In this document: piece after piece, positions 48,334 through 58,659 of the stretch
How the letters are laid out: every line of letters begins with the position of its first letter
How positions within the stretch are numbered: the first letter of the stretch is position 1
NCBI GenBank assembly: GCA_030998225.1
Contig: JAPYXD010000522.1
Coordinates: 5,766,001 to 5,830,000 of the forward strand
Direction of reading: 5' to 3'
Origin: Diplolepis rosae
Taxonomy: Eukaryota; Arthropoda; Insecta; Hymenoptera; Diplolepididae
Length of the DNA: 64,000 nucleotides
Position numbers and translations under genes: made by a program
The notes under the pieces: generated by a model
The model's database searches: none
The model's input: only the letters and a program-made list of their open reading frames with translations
Told to the model about the DNA's origin: nothing

Positions 48334-48729
48334 CTTTGCAAATTTCACAAAAAGTTTACAAGTATTTTTGTGATTTTCGTCGAGTTTGTCACAATATTGT
48401 AACTTTCTTGGCAATAGTAATAAATAAAAAAAACCAGTACCTTCTCATATGATGAGAATGTAATAGCAGCATACGGTGTTTTTATATCTAATCAGCTATG
48501 TTCACAATAGTCGAGCTTAAAAAAATAGTATAAATTATGTTCAGTATCAGATTAATATATCTAAAATAGAAGTAGGCTTAGATGATAAGCAATAGGCACA
48601 CCAATTCAATTCTTAAAAAAATGTAATGAGATTTCTCTTCTGAAAGTTGTAATTTCTAAATAAAATAGAAGAAGAAACTGTAAAATACATTGTTCATTGC
48701 AATCCTGTTAATTTTATTAATTGTTGTAC

Positions 48730-48895
48730 TATAGTATATTTCATAGCGCCTCCTTTGAAAATCCGATTTTCGGTACCTGTAGAGCGGGTTGAAACTACGA
48801 TTTTCAACCCTAGGGATGAAAGTCGCTGTTTCAACCCGCTCCACAGTTACAGCCAATCAGATTCTCAAAAGAGTTGCTATGAAAAATAGTATACA
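48730..48895. mobile_element. Small palindromic MITE
   Basis: TAGTATATTTCATAGC with GAAAATCCGATT on the left mirrors AATCAGATTCTC and GCTATGAAAAATAGTATA on the right. The centre is AGCGGGTTGAAACTACG / GCTGTTTCAACCCGCT. About 165 bp. It is absent from the homologous stretch at about 28310. Confidence 0.7.
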
Positions 48896-48936
48896 TTACT
48901 CGAAACGAGGGCTGCAATCACACGAAATGCTTTCGC

Positions 48937-49262
48937 TGTGTAAACCCCAGATTTACCTCTGGAGGTTGTCTTTTCGCTAGTGGCTGTTCAGTCTTCAAGA
49001 TCTTAACGGCGGTAATCACTCCGCCCGTAAGTCATACTGTCGGTGTCACGAATTGACCCTTCGATATTCGTAATTTCATCGGTATCTTATACAAGGATTA
49101 CCTCGGTACTTGGTAAATATAATCCCTGGTCCTTAAGTGGTGCAAGTCCGGTAGCCGTGAATTAATAAGTGCCGTTAGACACGTATATCGTCGTATTAAG
49201 TCGAGTTCTGAGAGTTAAATCTACGGAAAACGAACTTAACCAGTTTTTAGCAAGCAAGTTGG
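48937..49262 (-). mobile_element. Fragment of the 2620-4448 LTR, inverted
   Basis: The minus strand matches about 3340-3660 of the solo LTR, for example CGGACTTGCAC and AATTCGTGACACCGACAGTA. It is flanked by a short inverted repeat (48610-48655 and 49267-49312, AGAGAAATCTCATTACATTT), as if that flank was duplicated in inverted form during the rearrangement. Confidence 0.7.
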
Positions 49263-49649
49263 ATTACAACTTTCAGAAGAGAAATCTCATTACATTTTTT
49301 TAAGAATTGAATGTTAGGAGGAATCGCGGATTCGATTTACTAACGTTACAATAATTAACGCTTAGTATCAGCTCTAAAAAATTAATTTCTTAGAAGTCAT
49401 TATCGAAAATACAAAAATCGAAACATTACTTTTTCTGAGAAAAGACTGAACCGATTTGAACGAAAAAAAAGGCGGTGAGGATAATAAGGGAAATCTTAGG
49501 AAAAAATTCCAGATGAATTCTGTAAACGATGAGGGGTAACAAAAAAATATTTTAATTTTCAAAAAATTTGTTTAATATCTTTTTCAACGAGGGTCACCAC
49601 GATTTTTTTGTCGTAAAATACTCAAACTTTGATCAGAAACATATATTTT

Positions 49650-49980
49650 ATGTGCCTCCGGCGCGTAAACTCGTTTTTACGCTACAGTTGAGAGTAGCGT
49701 AATGTTCTATATTACGATACAGAGGAATGTAAAGTAAAAATTGAACTGCGCATGCGCCTATAACCATACAGCGGAGCCTAATCTTCTTGTCCTTCTTCTT
49801 CTTCTTCATACAGCGTCGGCACCGTACTCACAAAGCCTTGTACATTTGAACTGCGCATGCTCTATTACAATACGCTATTACTACACATGATCAAGAAAAT
49901 CAAAATGGCCGGAACTAGTCGCGAAACATCAAGTGCAATGGACGAGAATCAGGATGAATACTAGATTAGATTCGATGTTA
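49650..49980. mobile_element. Partial copy of the 36320-36893 element
   Basis: It shares GTGCCTCCGGCGCGTAAACT, GAGAGTAGCGTAATGTT, the CTTCTTCTTCTT run and AACTGCGCATGC with 36320-36655. The right half is missing. Confidence 0.7.
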
Positions 49981-50054
49981 CTTTTTTTGGTCCATAAGTT
50001 TATAGGTGCAGCGCTACTGCCAACACAATCTGGCGCCTTTTTGTTTTTCGCTAT

Positions 50055-50560
50055 ACGAGGTCTGTCCGGAAAGTATCGGGCCTACCTTTATATCTCCGCG
50101 CCATAGTGTTCGAGCGACCTCTGCGGGGCACGAACGTCAACAGTAAAGCCTCACGAACCTATCGGTCGCTTGCTGACATCTGCTGGACGTATACTTCATG
50201 CGCAGCATGTCTTCGTTTACAAAGCTATTTTTGAGTTCGGCGGATTTTGTGATTGTTTAAAATGACTGAAAAACAAGATCAACGAATTTGCATCAAATTT
50301 TGTTTTCAACTCGACAAAACGAGTTCATAAACTATTCAAATGATGCAGAAGGCCTGTGGGAATGAGTGTATGAGCAAAACACGAATAAAAGAGTGGTATA
50401 ATCGTTTCAAAGGAGGCCGCACTTCTGTTGATAGTAATTCTCGTTCTGGCCGACCTTCGACGACAAAAACATTGGATAATATTGAACGGGTGCGACTTGC
50501 GATTGAAGGTGATCGTCGATTAACTGTCGTTAACTGGAAATCATAGAGAAGTTATGATAA
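50055..50560 (+). pseudogene. Mariner-type transposase 5' fragment
   Basis: It starts with ACGAGGTCTGTCCGGAAAGT, a terminal-repeat-like end. The ATG at 50262 gives MTEKQDQRICIKFCFQLDKT. After a stop, the ORF from 50340 reads MMQKACGNECMSKTRIKEWY and RFKGGRTSVDSNSRSGRPST. This is the N-terminal helix-turn-helix and linker region of a mariner-superfamily transposase (GRPST motif). The sequence diverges after about 50550, so the catalytic domain is absent. No right terminus seen. Confidence 0.8.
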
Positions 50561-51221
50561 CTTTTGGCTCCGACAGTAAGTATGTCTTACAAGGAAAGAG
50601 AAAGTTTTTTGAAGTTTATAAAACTGATTCTAAAGTGAAGGATACAGACGATAATATAGATAAAATGTAGAAAGAATGAGAAATACTCTAGAAAAATTCT
50701 ATTGTTTTAAAGTGAACCTCGATGTAAGGAAGTTCAATAACTTGTAGAGAAAAATAGACTCAAGAATATCGAAAAGTTTTATAGGAATGAAATTGAAGGT
50801 ATTTAATGTTTGTAAATCCTTTGTACACGGTGAAATCTTAACATAGGTTTCAGTTTAGAGAAAAAACTGTCATAGTGAGAATTTTTTGCAAGGAAATCGT
50901 AAACACAACCTATAGTAAATTGTCATACAGTTTTTCTAAAGTTCAGTATTTTACTGCGAAAATTTCTCACTATGTCCTGTTTTTTCCTGAATTGAAACGC
51001 TTTTTAGAAAAATTGTAAACTTCGGTTTTCCGTGTATTGTAAGCTTTAGAGAACAGTTCTCTGAAATATTTTTGTGCCAAACTCAAAAAAAAGTTTTGTC
51101 AAAACAACCAGAATTTCAGTTATTTTAACCGGAAAAAAATGTTGTGAGAGCCGTACTAATAATTCCGGTTAAAAATGTTAGAAATTCTAATAAACACTTT
51201 TTGGTTGTTTTGATCTTTTAT
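50561..51221. other. Unannotated AT-rich stretch
   Basis: No gene recognised. It contains scattered AAAAATTTCTCACTATG-like repeats and their complements near 50870 and 50950, suggesting an old inverted repeat. Confidence 0.35.
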
Positions 51222-51395
51222 TCCAGTCAGTGATCCCAGAATGCGTAAGATTTTGCTCCCACCATGGCTCCCACCAGCTCATGGTTTCTTCCTCGCTCCA
51301 CTGCCAGAAGTTGGTTGAATGAGGAAGACGCAATGAGCTGGTGGGATCCATGGTGGGAGGAAAAATCTTACGCATTCTGTGAACACTGATTCCAG
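51222..51395. mobile_element. Small palindromic MITE
   Basis: CAGAATGCGTAAGATTTTGC and CTCCCACCAGCTCATG on the left mirror CATTGAGCTGGTGGGA-like and ATCTTACGCATTCTG sequence on the right, with about 60 bases between. The 62-residue minus-strand ORF is part of it. GC-richer than the flanks. Confidence 0.7.
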
Positions 51396-52300
51396 TTAAT
51401 GTAATAAAATTTTCTAGTTAATATCACCGTAATTTTTCTAGTAAAAAATTTCTCGTTATATTCATGGCTGTATTCCGGTAAATTAAACTAATTTCGTCCA
51501 TTTAACATTACCATATTTCGAGTTAAATTTACTAAAATTTACGGTTGAGGGCTTCTGAATCTGCAGTATCATATGGGAATATTTGCATTGAAACATTGTT
51601 GAATTGTGTTCAAGACTTTTCAATCATATAAATTTGTTCCAATGACGTTGAAACATAGTTTAACGATTAAGTGACACAATCTACAAAATTTGAATCGTCA
51701 AAATACATTTCGTGAATTGCTTATCTTAATTGTGAAATTACGGTTAATATCAGTAAAACAAATTAGTACGATTAAATGAAGCGTAAATACAATCCAACAA
51801 AGTATTAATTTAATCGTTCTGGGATAGAATTGTCGATTCAAAAAGCTTACCGATTCAAATATCTACAACACAATCAAACGGAAAAACCCTGAATCTGCAA
51901 TTTTGAAAAACGCAATTCACAGCGAATTAAGTCTATCGCTTTTTGTTTCCTGGGTGGCTTCACGTGAATTACGTGAGTGTATCACTGACGCTCGTGAGAC
52001 GTTAACCGACAGTTCGGTAAACTGTGAGGATAAGGGATGTGACTTTAATCGGCAGCAATGTAGTCCTGTTGAGTAAAAAGAATTATTATTTTTACTCTAG
52101 GCTCAAAAAATGCATTTTTGCCTCCTAAGTAGAAAAAAATCGTATATCAGTTAATCTACTTATTTACTGATAAATTATATATTTTACGGATATACCTTAC
52201 ATAACTACAAAAATATAATTTGTGTTTGAATCTGATATGCCAGTAATTGAGTTATATCAATTGCGTAATATTTTAAAAAATTAAGAATTTCGTGGATTAA

Positions 52301-52500
52301 GGGCATGTTATTGACGTAACTTTATCCAATATTTTTGTCCTTCTCATTCCTCAACTAATAACTCAAATGAATTTTTCATAGCAGATAAACGTAAACGAAA
52401 GAACAAGATATATTTATCTGCTATGGAAAATATATTTGATATTAATTCAAGAATAGAAAGAACGAACAATATTGAGTAAAGTCACGTCAATGACATGCCC
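52301..52500. mobile_element. TTAA-flanked palindromic MITE
   Basis: The termini GGGCATGTTATTGACGT and ACGTCAATGACATGCCC are inverted repeats flanked by TTAA (52297-52300 and 52501-52504). It is 200 bp. It is a piggyBac-type non-autonomous element by target choice. Confidence 0.8.
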
Positions 52501-53084
52501 TTAAACAAATTTCTATTAAATCGGAAGTATTTGGTTCAAGATAATAATAAAGTACTAAAAAAAAACCTTTTTTGAATACTTAGAAACTTTTATATGGCAA
52601 TTTCAATATATAAGCGTGAATAATAAAATGTATTTTATTATTATATTTGTCAATTTTGCTTCATACCAGAGAATTCTCAATGTGTAATTTCGTATGCAAA
52701 ACAAGATATAATTTATTTGATTTTTAAATAATAAAACATTTTATTTACTTTTATTTGTTGACATTGCCATAAAAGATGTCAAATATAATAGCAGTTCCTC
52801 ATGAGATATTTATTTCAAAGGAATTTTCATACATTTTATTTTGCACCAGAGGAATTTAAGGTGTAATTTTTAATACAAAACAAAATATGGTTTTTTATTT
52901 TTTCAATAATCAACCTTCTATTCTTCATCGAAAAAAGGCTCTTAAAAAGTGTTTCGTATTTTAGGAGCTTTTTCAAATTATTTTATAATTATAATTTCTG
53001 TCAATTTTGCTTCATGCAAAAGAAATCTCAAGGTGTAATTTCTTACGCAACATTAGACAAAGTTTACATATGTAGAAATGGTAG

Positions 53085-53275
53085 TGTCACCCTCCATATT
53101 ATTATAATAAAAATGCTGGTTGACGATCAATGAGGGTCAAATATAAAGAAGAAAACTCTTTATAGTGTCAAAATTGTTGCGACGTTTCGTTGGCTATGGG
53201 TTTGCCAACCTCATCAGGCTTTATAAAAGAAGTTTAACTCATGATGAGTAATGTCGAGAAAATAAAATTATAATA
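53085..53275 (-). mobile_element. Penelope-like or retrozyme fragment with hammerhead
   Basis: It interrupts the left arm of the big palindrome without a counterpart in the right arm. It contains a hammerhead ribozyme and the phrase TGTCACCCTCCAT, shared in part with the Penelope-like insertion (TATCACCCTCCATGG near 18520). No reverse transcriptase sequence. Confidence 0.55.
53170..53225 (-). ncRNA. Hammerhead ribozyme
   Basis: Minus strand: CTGATGA (53217-53211), stem II with TTGGC / GCCAA plus the G-C closing pair, loop AAACCCATA, GAAAC, and the cleavage triplet GTC (53183-53181). Stem I begins GC / GC. All invariant core bases of the hammerhead (CUGAUGA, GAAA, UH at the cut) are present. 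The short ACGT stem III is typical of Penelope/retrozyme hammerheads thought to act as dimers. Sequence match only; activity not shown. Confidence 0.8.
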
Positions 53276-53644
53276 AAAGTCATGATTTACTTAATAAAAT
53301 GACGTGATGTCATGGAGTCTTATACATATACATATACATATACATATACAACTTATACATTTAAATAGTCATGCGAAGGATTTTAAGTATTTCCAAAGCA
53401 TTTAATTCCGAAGATATATATTTCAATTTTGAATCGTATCAGGGAAATCTCATGATGTAATTTCTTATGCAAATTTAGATACAATTTATTTTATTTTATA
53501 TTTAAACCCTTCATTCGTATAGGCATGGAATTTATTATATAATTGAACATCGGTAATTAAATGTTCACCATCTGTTGCTTCAGCTTTTTTTCAAGTGACT
53601 TAATTTTTATAAAAACAAATAAAATTTTTTTCCTCATTTATTGT

Positions 53645-54650
53645 TTCATCTACATTTCGGCTTTAAATTACACGGGCGGTTGGTTCCAGCTTAAAGTCGC
53701 TTACGACTCTTCCGTCATCCGGTTGCCCGGGACTCCCATCCGTGGACACACGCCCGTTAGGCAGGCCGACTAGAGGTTCCAACCAGGGGAGGAATAAAAA
53801 GATCCGTCCCCCGATCGACGCGGACAGTCAAGCCCGCCCAAGACGCAAGACCGCGGGTGCAGGCCCCGATGCGATTTCTACTGGCCCCCGTTGTTGCTGC
53901 GCTCTGCACGCCCATCGAGCTCCCTCGTCTTCATCACAAGGGTGACGAATGACTCGATAAGCATCCATATCTGTTCAGACTGGAGCATGAGAGAGACCAT
54001 CGTGTCAGGGGTGAGTTGTGCGCCCACTGCCCGACCGACAGCCTCCCTTTCCGCGCCCCACCTGGCACAGACAAAGAGTGTGTGCTCTGCATTTTCTACA
54101 AGGGATCCGCAGTAGCAACACGACTCATCGTCTTTTCTCTTGAAGCGCTTCAGGTACGCATTAAAGCAACCATGGCCAGAAAGCGCTTGCGCCAGGTAAA
54201 AACCGACTTGTCCGTGTTTTCTATCCAGCCAGGTGGCGAGCTCCGGGATCAGACGGCGTGTCCATCTCCCGGATTGGTCACCATGCCATCTCGTCTGCCA
54301 CTTCTCGACGAGTCTGCGCCTCCCATCCTTGCTGATGGCCTCCTTCGCGCGAGCGATTTCTTGCAGGCTTGTTAAGCAGGTGAGCTCCTTACGGAGCTGA
54401 AAGGTCTCCTTCCTTTCCTCTGCCAATAAGTCAATTGGCGGGACGCTCGCCAGGACCAGCACGGCACTCGTCGACACAGTTCGGTATGCTGAGACAATAC
54501 TCAGCAGGACACCTCTCTTGGCTTCCCTGGGTCCACCAATGTTGGGCATGAGCCGAGTCAGAGCGGCTCCACATTGAATGGCTTTGGTAGTCGCGATCAG
54601 CAGGTGTTCGCCGAAGCTAAGCCTTCGATACAACTGCACACCACAAGAAT
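53645..54650 (-). mobile_element. R1-type non-LTR retrotransposon, 5'-truncated
   Basis: It carries the ORF2 C-terminal portion (54639-53878) and a 3' untranslated region (about 53660-53880) shared with the copies at 13925 and 41425. It is much more GC-rich than the surrounding palindrome into whose loop it inserted. The 3' end lies at about 53650. Confidence 0.85.
53878..54639 (-). pseudogene. R1-clade ORF2 protein, C-terminal 253 residues (5'-truncated)
   Basis: The longest retroelement ORF in the window. It begins within the thumb or post-reverse-transcriptase region (MQLYRRLSFGEHLLIATTKA) and continues through RRRLVEKWQTRWHGDQSGRW and LAQALSGHGCFNAYLKRFKR. It then reads CCYCGSLVENAEHTLFVCARW, a CCHC-type zinc motif (CX2C...H...C) conserved near the end of R1 and related ORF2 proteins. 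The reverse transcriptase palm and endonuclease are missing, so the element cannot move by itself. The open frame with no stops suggests recent insertion. Confidence 0.88.
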
Positions 54651-55089
54651 TTTTTAAAAAGCAATGTATACCATACTTTAATGAAATTTAGAGATATTTA
54701 TCAAAATATTGATCGTTTGGATTTCTCAAAATAATGTATACATTATAGTCATTATGAAAGTTTACGACTTTTTAGTATGCAGGAAAAAAATTTCATTAAT
54801 ATCTTAATGAATTAGCTAATAACTATGACTTACCTTTATGAGGCCATAGATCAATAAGACCACGTGACCAAATTTCTTGAATAGCTCATGTAAGATAAAA
54901 TTTTCATATTACAAAATATCAAAATTTAACATTTTTTGTAGTATCTTTTTATGAAATTAACATTTAGCTTCCAACTTGATCTCATTAGATGCGGAATTTT
55001 ATTAACTTTTATGACATTATCATGAATTTTTTTGGAGTTGTTATTATCAAAATCAAATCACTTTCAATATAGATGACACAACAGATCAG
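54651..55089. other. Unannotated AT-rich loop sequence
   Basis: Loop of the large inverted repeat on the far side of the R1 insertion. No gene or repeat recognised. Confidence 0.4.
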
Positions 55090-55740
55090 GAAAAAAAATT
55101 TAATTTGTTTTTATAAAAATTAAGTCACTTGAAAAAAAGCTGAAGCAACAGATGGTGAACATTTAATTACCGATGTTCAATTATATAATAAATTACATGC
55201 CTGTACCAATGAAGGGTTTAAATACAAAATAAATTGTATCTGAATTTGCATAAGAAATAACATCATGAGATTTCCCTGGCATGAAGTATAATTGTAAAAT
55301 ATATCTTTCGGTTGAAATACTTTGAAAAAGTTTTCAGAATACTTAAAATCCATCTCATGACTACTTCAATATAAAAGTATACATAAGAGGTTTAATTTCT
55401 CTAGTATAAAATAAAATTTATGAAAATTCCTTTGGAATGTAATACCTCAAAAAGAACTTTTATTATACTTTGACATCTTTTATATGCCAATTTCAACAAA
55501 TAAATGTAAATAAAATATTTGATTGTTTAAAAATGAAATGAATTATATCTTATTTTGCAAACGAAATTACACATTGAGAATCCTTTGGTATGAAGCAAAA
55601 TTGACAAATATAATAATAAAATACATTTTTTCATTTAAAAAAAAAATCAAACCTTTTATTCACGCTTATATATTGAAATTGTCACATAAAAGTTTCTAAG
55701 TATTCAAAAAAGTTTTTTTTTCGTATTTTATTATTATAAT

Positions 55741-56294
55741 ATTTGTCAAGTTTACTTCATAACAAAGAAATCTCAATGTGTAATTCTGTGTGCAAAATAA
55801 GATATAAATTAGTTATTCTTTCAATAATAGAAACCTTTTCTACACACTTGTATATTCAAATAGTCATGTAGAAGATGTTAAGTATTATAAAAAAAAAATT
55901 CAAAGTATTTCATTCTGAAGAAAACTTTCTCAATTTTACTACGTGTCAGAGAAACCTCAAGGTTTATATTTGTATTCAAAAGAACTTTCCAGAGTATTTT
56001 ATTGGGACTTTTTAAAAAAAATTGAATCCCATGATTTATTTTATTTTAATATGAAATATCCTCCACATAAGTTTTAAATTTCAAATAATTTGATTGCAAG
56101 GCTAAAAAATATATAAGTCGATATTTTGTTTTGAGACTTTAAACACTTATTAAATCATAAATTTTACTAACAAATCATTTCTCTAGTGTCTAAATTATCC
56201 TACAATTCACAAAAATCTTTCAGATATTAATTTTAGGTAAATGTATATCAAAATATCTGAAAAATAAAGCTAATATCTTAAACTGTATATTTTG
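55741..56294. repeat. Further decayed satellite-like units
   Basis: Two more inverted units of the 52540-55740 repeat (GAAATCTCAATGTGTAATTC near 55769, GAAACCTCAAGGTTTATATT near 55950) fade into AT-rich sequence with no other feature. Confidence 0.45.
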
Positions 56295-56546
56295 TCATTT
56301 TAAATTTATCGTCTGCTTCGCGCCTCTTATACATGAAGTCAAGAGAAACATAATTCTCGATCTTGTCTCAACAGCCGACATCGTGAAATCGAAGCGAGAA
56401 AGTGGGGACACACCGACACGCCGCGTGCCGTGTTTAGTTGCTTGAGGATCCACACGGGTCAGTGGTAGGTGCCGTTTACGTCCACGTTCTGCGAACACTG
56501 CAATTAGTATAATGTACAGGCTTCGGCTGTAAGTCGCTAAATTCAT
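56295..56546 (-). CDS. Small basic ORF, possibly secreted, unrecognised
   Basis: The ATG at 56546 gives an 83-residue reading frame: MNLATYSRSLYIILIAVFAE could be a signal peptide. A strongly basic region (RGRKRHLPLTRVDPQATKHG) follows, and the end contains TSCIRGAKQ. The frame is open upstream without another obvious start until 56846, which lies in a repeat arm. The 3' 230 bases are clearly GC-richer than both flanks, which would suit a coding or element-derived patch. A GTAAAC donor-like site lies inside. No family recognised. Confidence 0.3.
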   Translation of the reverse strand: MNLATYSRSLYIILIAVFAERGRKRHLPLTRVDPQATKHGTRRVGVSPLSRFDFTMSAVETRSRIMFLLTSCIRGAKQTINLK

Positions 56547-56671
56547 GTTCGTTTTATTGCGGAGACAATAAAGAAGATAAATTGAATTCCCGATTTTTAT
56601 TGAAATATGTATGGAGTATAACACAGGTATAGAAAATATGAGGTTGTGATTGTTATAGAAATTCCGATAGT

Positions 56672-58075
56672 CATTTCCGAAGTATTTTTTGGCGTAGAAA
56701 CCGAATCCAGGCTCAGAATTGCTCCATCGCGACAGGTTTTCGAGTAATCCTAACCTAAAAGTGCGAAAAACACGGTTTTTAGCTATATTTGAGCATCGAT
56801 AAGTTCGCGAATTTTTATTATTTTTTAAATATGAGAGAACCATCAAAAAGAGTCACTTTTCAGCTTTCCATTTCACTATTTACATGTATTATTTTAATTT
56901 TTATAACCGGAGATATCGCTGATTGAAAAAAAAAATTGCAGGTTTCGCAATGACCGATATATGGCGGGAAAAAATGATAGGACGTTAAATTTATTTTTTC
57001 ATTCGTATTTCTGATGAACGAGGCATAATAAAGGGTTTCCCAATAGGGGTGATATGATTTTGAATGTCCCTATCGGGCTCATTTGAACTGAAATTTTTGA
57101 CGTCTGCTGTCAGTTGTCATCAGTAAGGTTTTCCATTTAATCATGAGTAGTTTCACGCTTCCACAACGTTTGGAAATTGTCCAATTATTTTATCAAAATT
57201 CGAGAAGTTTTGTCGGTGTTCAAAGAGAATATCGTGCAAAATATGGTCGTCATTCTGCTCCATCCGCGCTCTCAATTCGTCGAATAATCGATAAGTTGGA
57301 GAGTGAATTTACTCTATTGGATACTAAGCCTAAAAAGCGTATGCGTACCGCACGTTCTACACAGAATATAGCCGCCGTACAGGCCAGTATCGAGGAAAAC
57401 CGTGAATTGTCCGTGCCACGCCGATCTCAGGAATTGGGCCTGTCCAGGATGACTACCTGGCGTATTTTGCGATTGGATCTTGGCCTGCATCCCTATAAGA
57501 TGATTCTGGCCCAAGAACTGAAGCCTAATAACCATCGTTTGCGTCGGGAGTTCGCGGATTGGGCTCTGGAATCAATTGAAAATCATCCCAATTTTCATTA
57601 AAAAATCATCTTTTCTGATGAGGCGTATTTTCGGCTCAAGTCTCGGGGGACATTTGGCCGATATATTGTTCAAATCATAAATGGCATAGAATATCCAATA
57701 TAATAAAAAAGATTTCGATCAATTCCGAATGAATATTCAGTGTTTTTTTTTCAATTTCAAAACATATCACCCTTATTGGGAAACCCTTTATAAACAATGA
57801 TTTTCTTTTTCAATCAGCGATATCTCCGGTTAGAAAAATTAAAATAATACATGCAAATAGTGAAATGGAAAGCTGAAAAGTGACTCTTTTTGATGGTTCT
57901 CTCATATTTAAAAAATAATAAAAATTCGCGAACTTATCGATGTTCAAATCTAGCGAAAATCCGTGTTTCTCGCACTTTTAGGTTAGGATTACTCGAAAAC
58001 CTGACGTGATGGAGAAATTCTGAGCCCGGATTCGGTTTCTACGCCAAAAATTACTTCGGAAATGAAATTGAAAAT
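56672..58075. mobile_element. Palindromic element, 270-bp arms, with mariner derivative in the loop
   Basis: The arms 56672-56942 and 57806-58075 are reverse complements: ATTTCAGCTTTCCATTTCAC-type sequence mirrors GTGAAATGGAAAGCTGAAAA, and the outer parts mirror TTGGCGTAGAAACCGAATCC / GGATTCGGTTTCTACGCC. The loop holds a 758-bp Tc1/mariner derivative flanked by TA. Without it the spacer is only about 100 bases. Confidence 0.8.
57031..57788 (+). mobile_element. Tc1/mariner deletion derivative, copy 2 (758 bp)
   Basis: Ends AAGGGTTTCCCAATAGGGGT and ATTGGGAAACCCTT, flanked by TA (57029-57030 and 57789-57790). It has the same length and the same internal deletion as 34259-35016. The ORF (57143-57601) differs by a handful of residues (for example QREYRAKYG for QRAYRAKYG) and stops seven residues earlier after NHPNFH. 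The shared deletion means the deleted form itself spread. Confidence 0.9.
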
Positions 58076-58097
58076 TGCTCTACAATGATAGAAATAG

Positions 58098-58310
58098 ATG
58101 TACTTACAGTTTTGAACGTTGATTGAACGATGGAAAAAAATTTTTGTTAAACTAAATGATTAGTTTTTGGTCCAGAAAATTAAAAAATAGTATATTGTTC
58201 ATGCACGATTGTATATTTGAAGGGCCCTAAATATAAATATAATAATTAATTTTTTTATGGAAAAAAAAATTTTGTCATCGTTCAATGAACGTTCAAAACT
58301 GTAAGTACAT
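58098..58310. mobile_element. 213-bp MITE with 3-bp TAG flanks
   Basis: ATGTACTTACAGTTTTGAAC and the following GTTGATTGAACGATG mirror CATCGTTCAATGAACGT and TTCAAAACTGTAAGTACAT. TAG lies on both sides (58095-58097 and 58311-58313). A 3-bp duplication recalls PIF/Harbinger elements, though those prefer TWA. Confidence 0.72.
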
Positions 58311-58659
58311 TAGAAACAGTAGGAAGTTAAATACGAATTTTATACTTTCTTTTTCGTATACTGATATTTGAAGTTTCTCGCCGATATTCATGTGCAGCCT
58401 ATTTCAGCTGCTGCGCATGTGTGCACATGTTCATCTGTGACACGTTTTTGCAAAATTATGCAATTATTTTGTGGCTAAATTCATCTAAAATATAAGTGAT
58501 ATTATCAACTTGAATAACCATTGCGCATAGTTACATCGTTAATTATTTAAAAATAATCTTTGAAAATCTGAAGATCTTTTTCAGAAATCTGAAGAAATTT
58601 CTTGAAATTACTTACGGATTTCTGAAGAAAAATGGGGGAAAGCTGATGCTTTATATTTT

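Larger units (their letters stand above)
52540..55740. repeat. Large inverted repeat with satellite-like tandem units
   Basis: The arms (about 52540-53640 and 55090-55740) are reverse complements: TTCACCATCTGTTGCTTCAG (53561) against CTGAAGCAACAGATGGTGAA (55140). Within and beyond the arms, a unit of about 170-250 bp recurs with TTTTGCTTCATGCAAAAGAA / ATCTCAAGGTGTAATTTCTT, at about 52655, 52840, 53010 and 53430 on + and about 55270-55950 inverted. A hammerhead-bearing insertion (53085-53270) and an R1 insertion (53645-54650) interrupt it. Confidence 0.65.
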
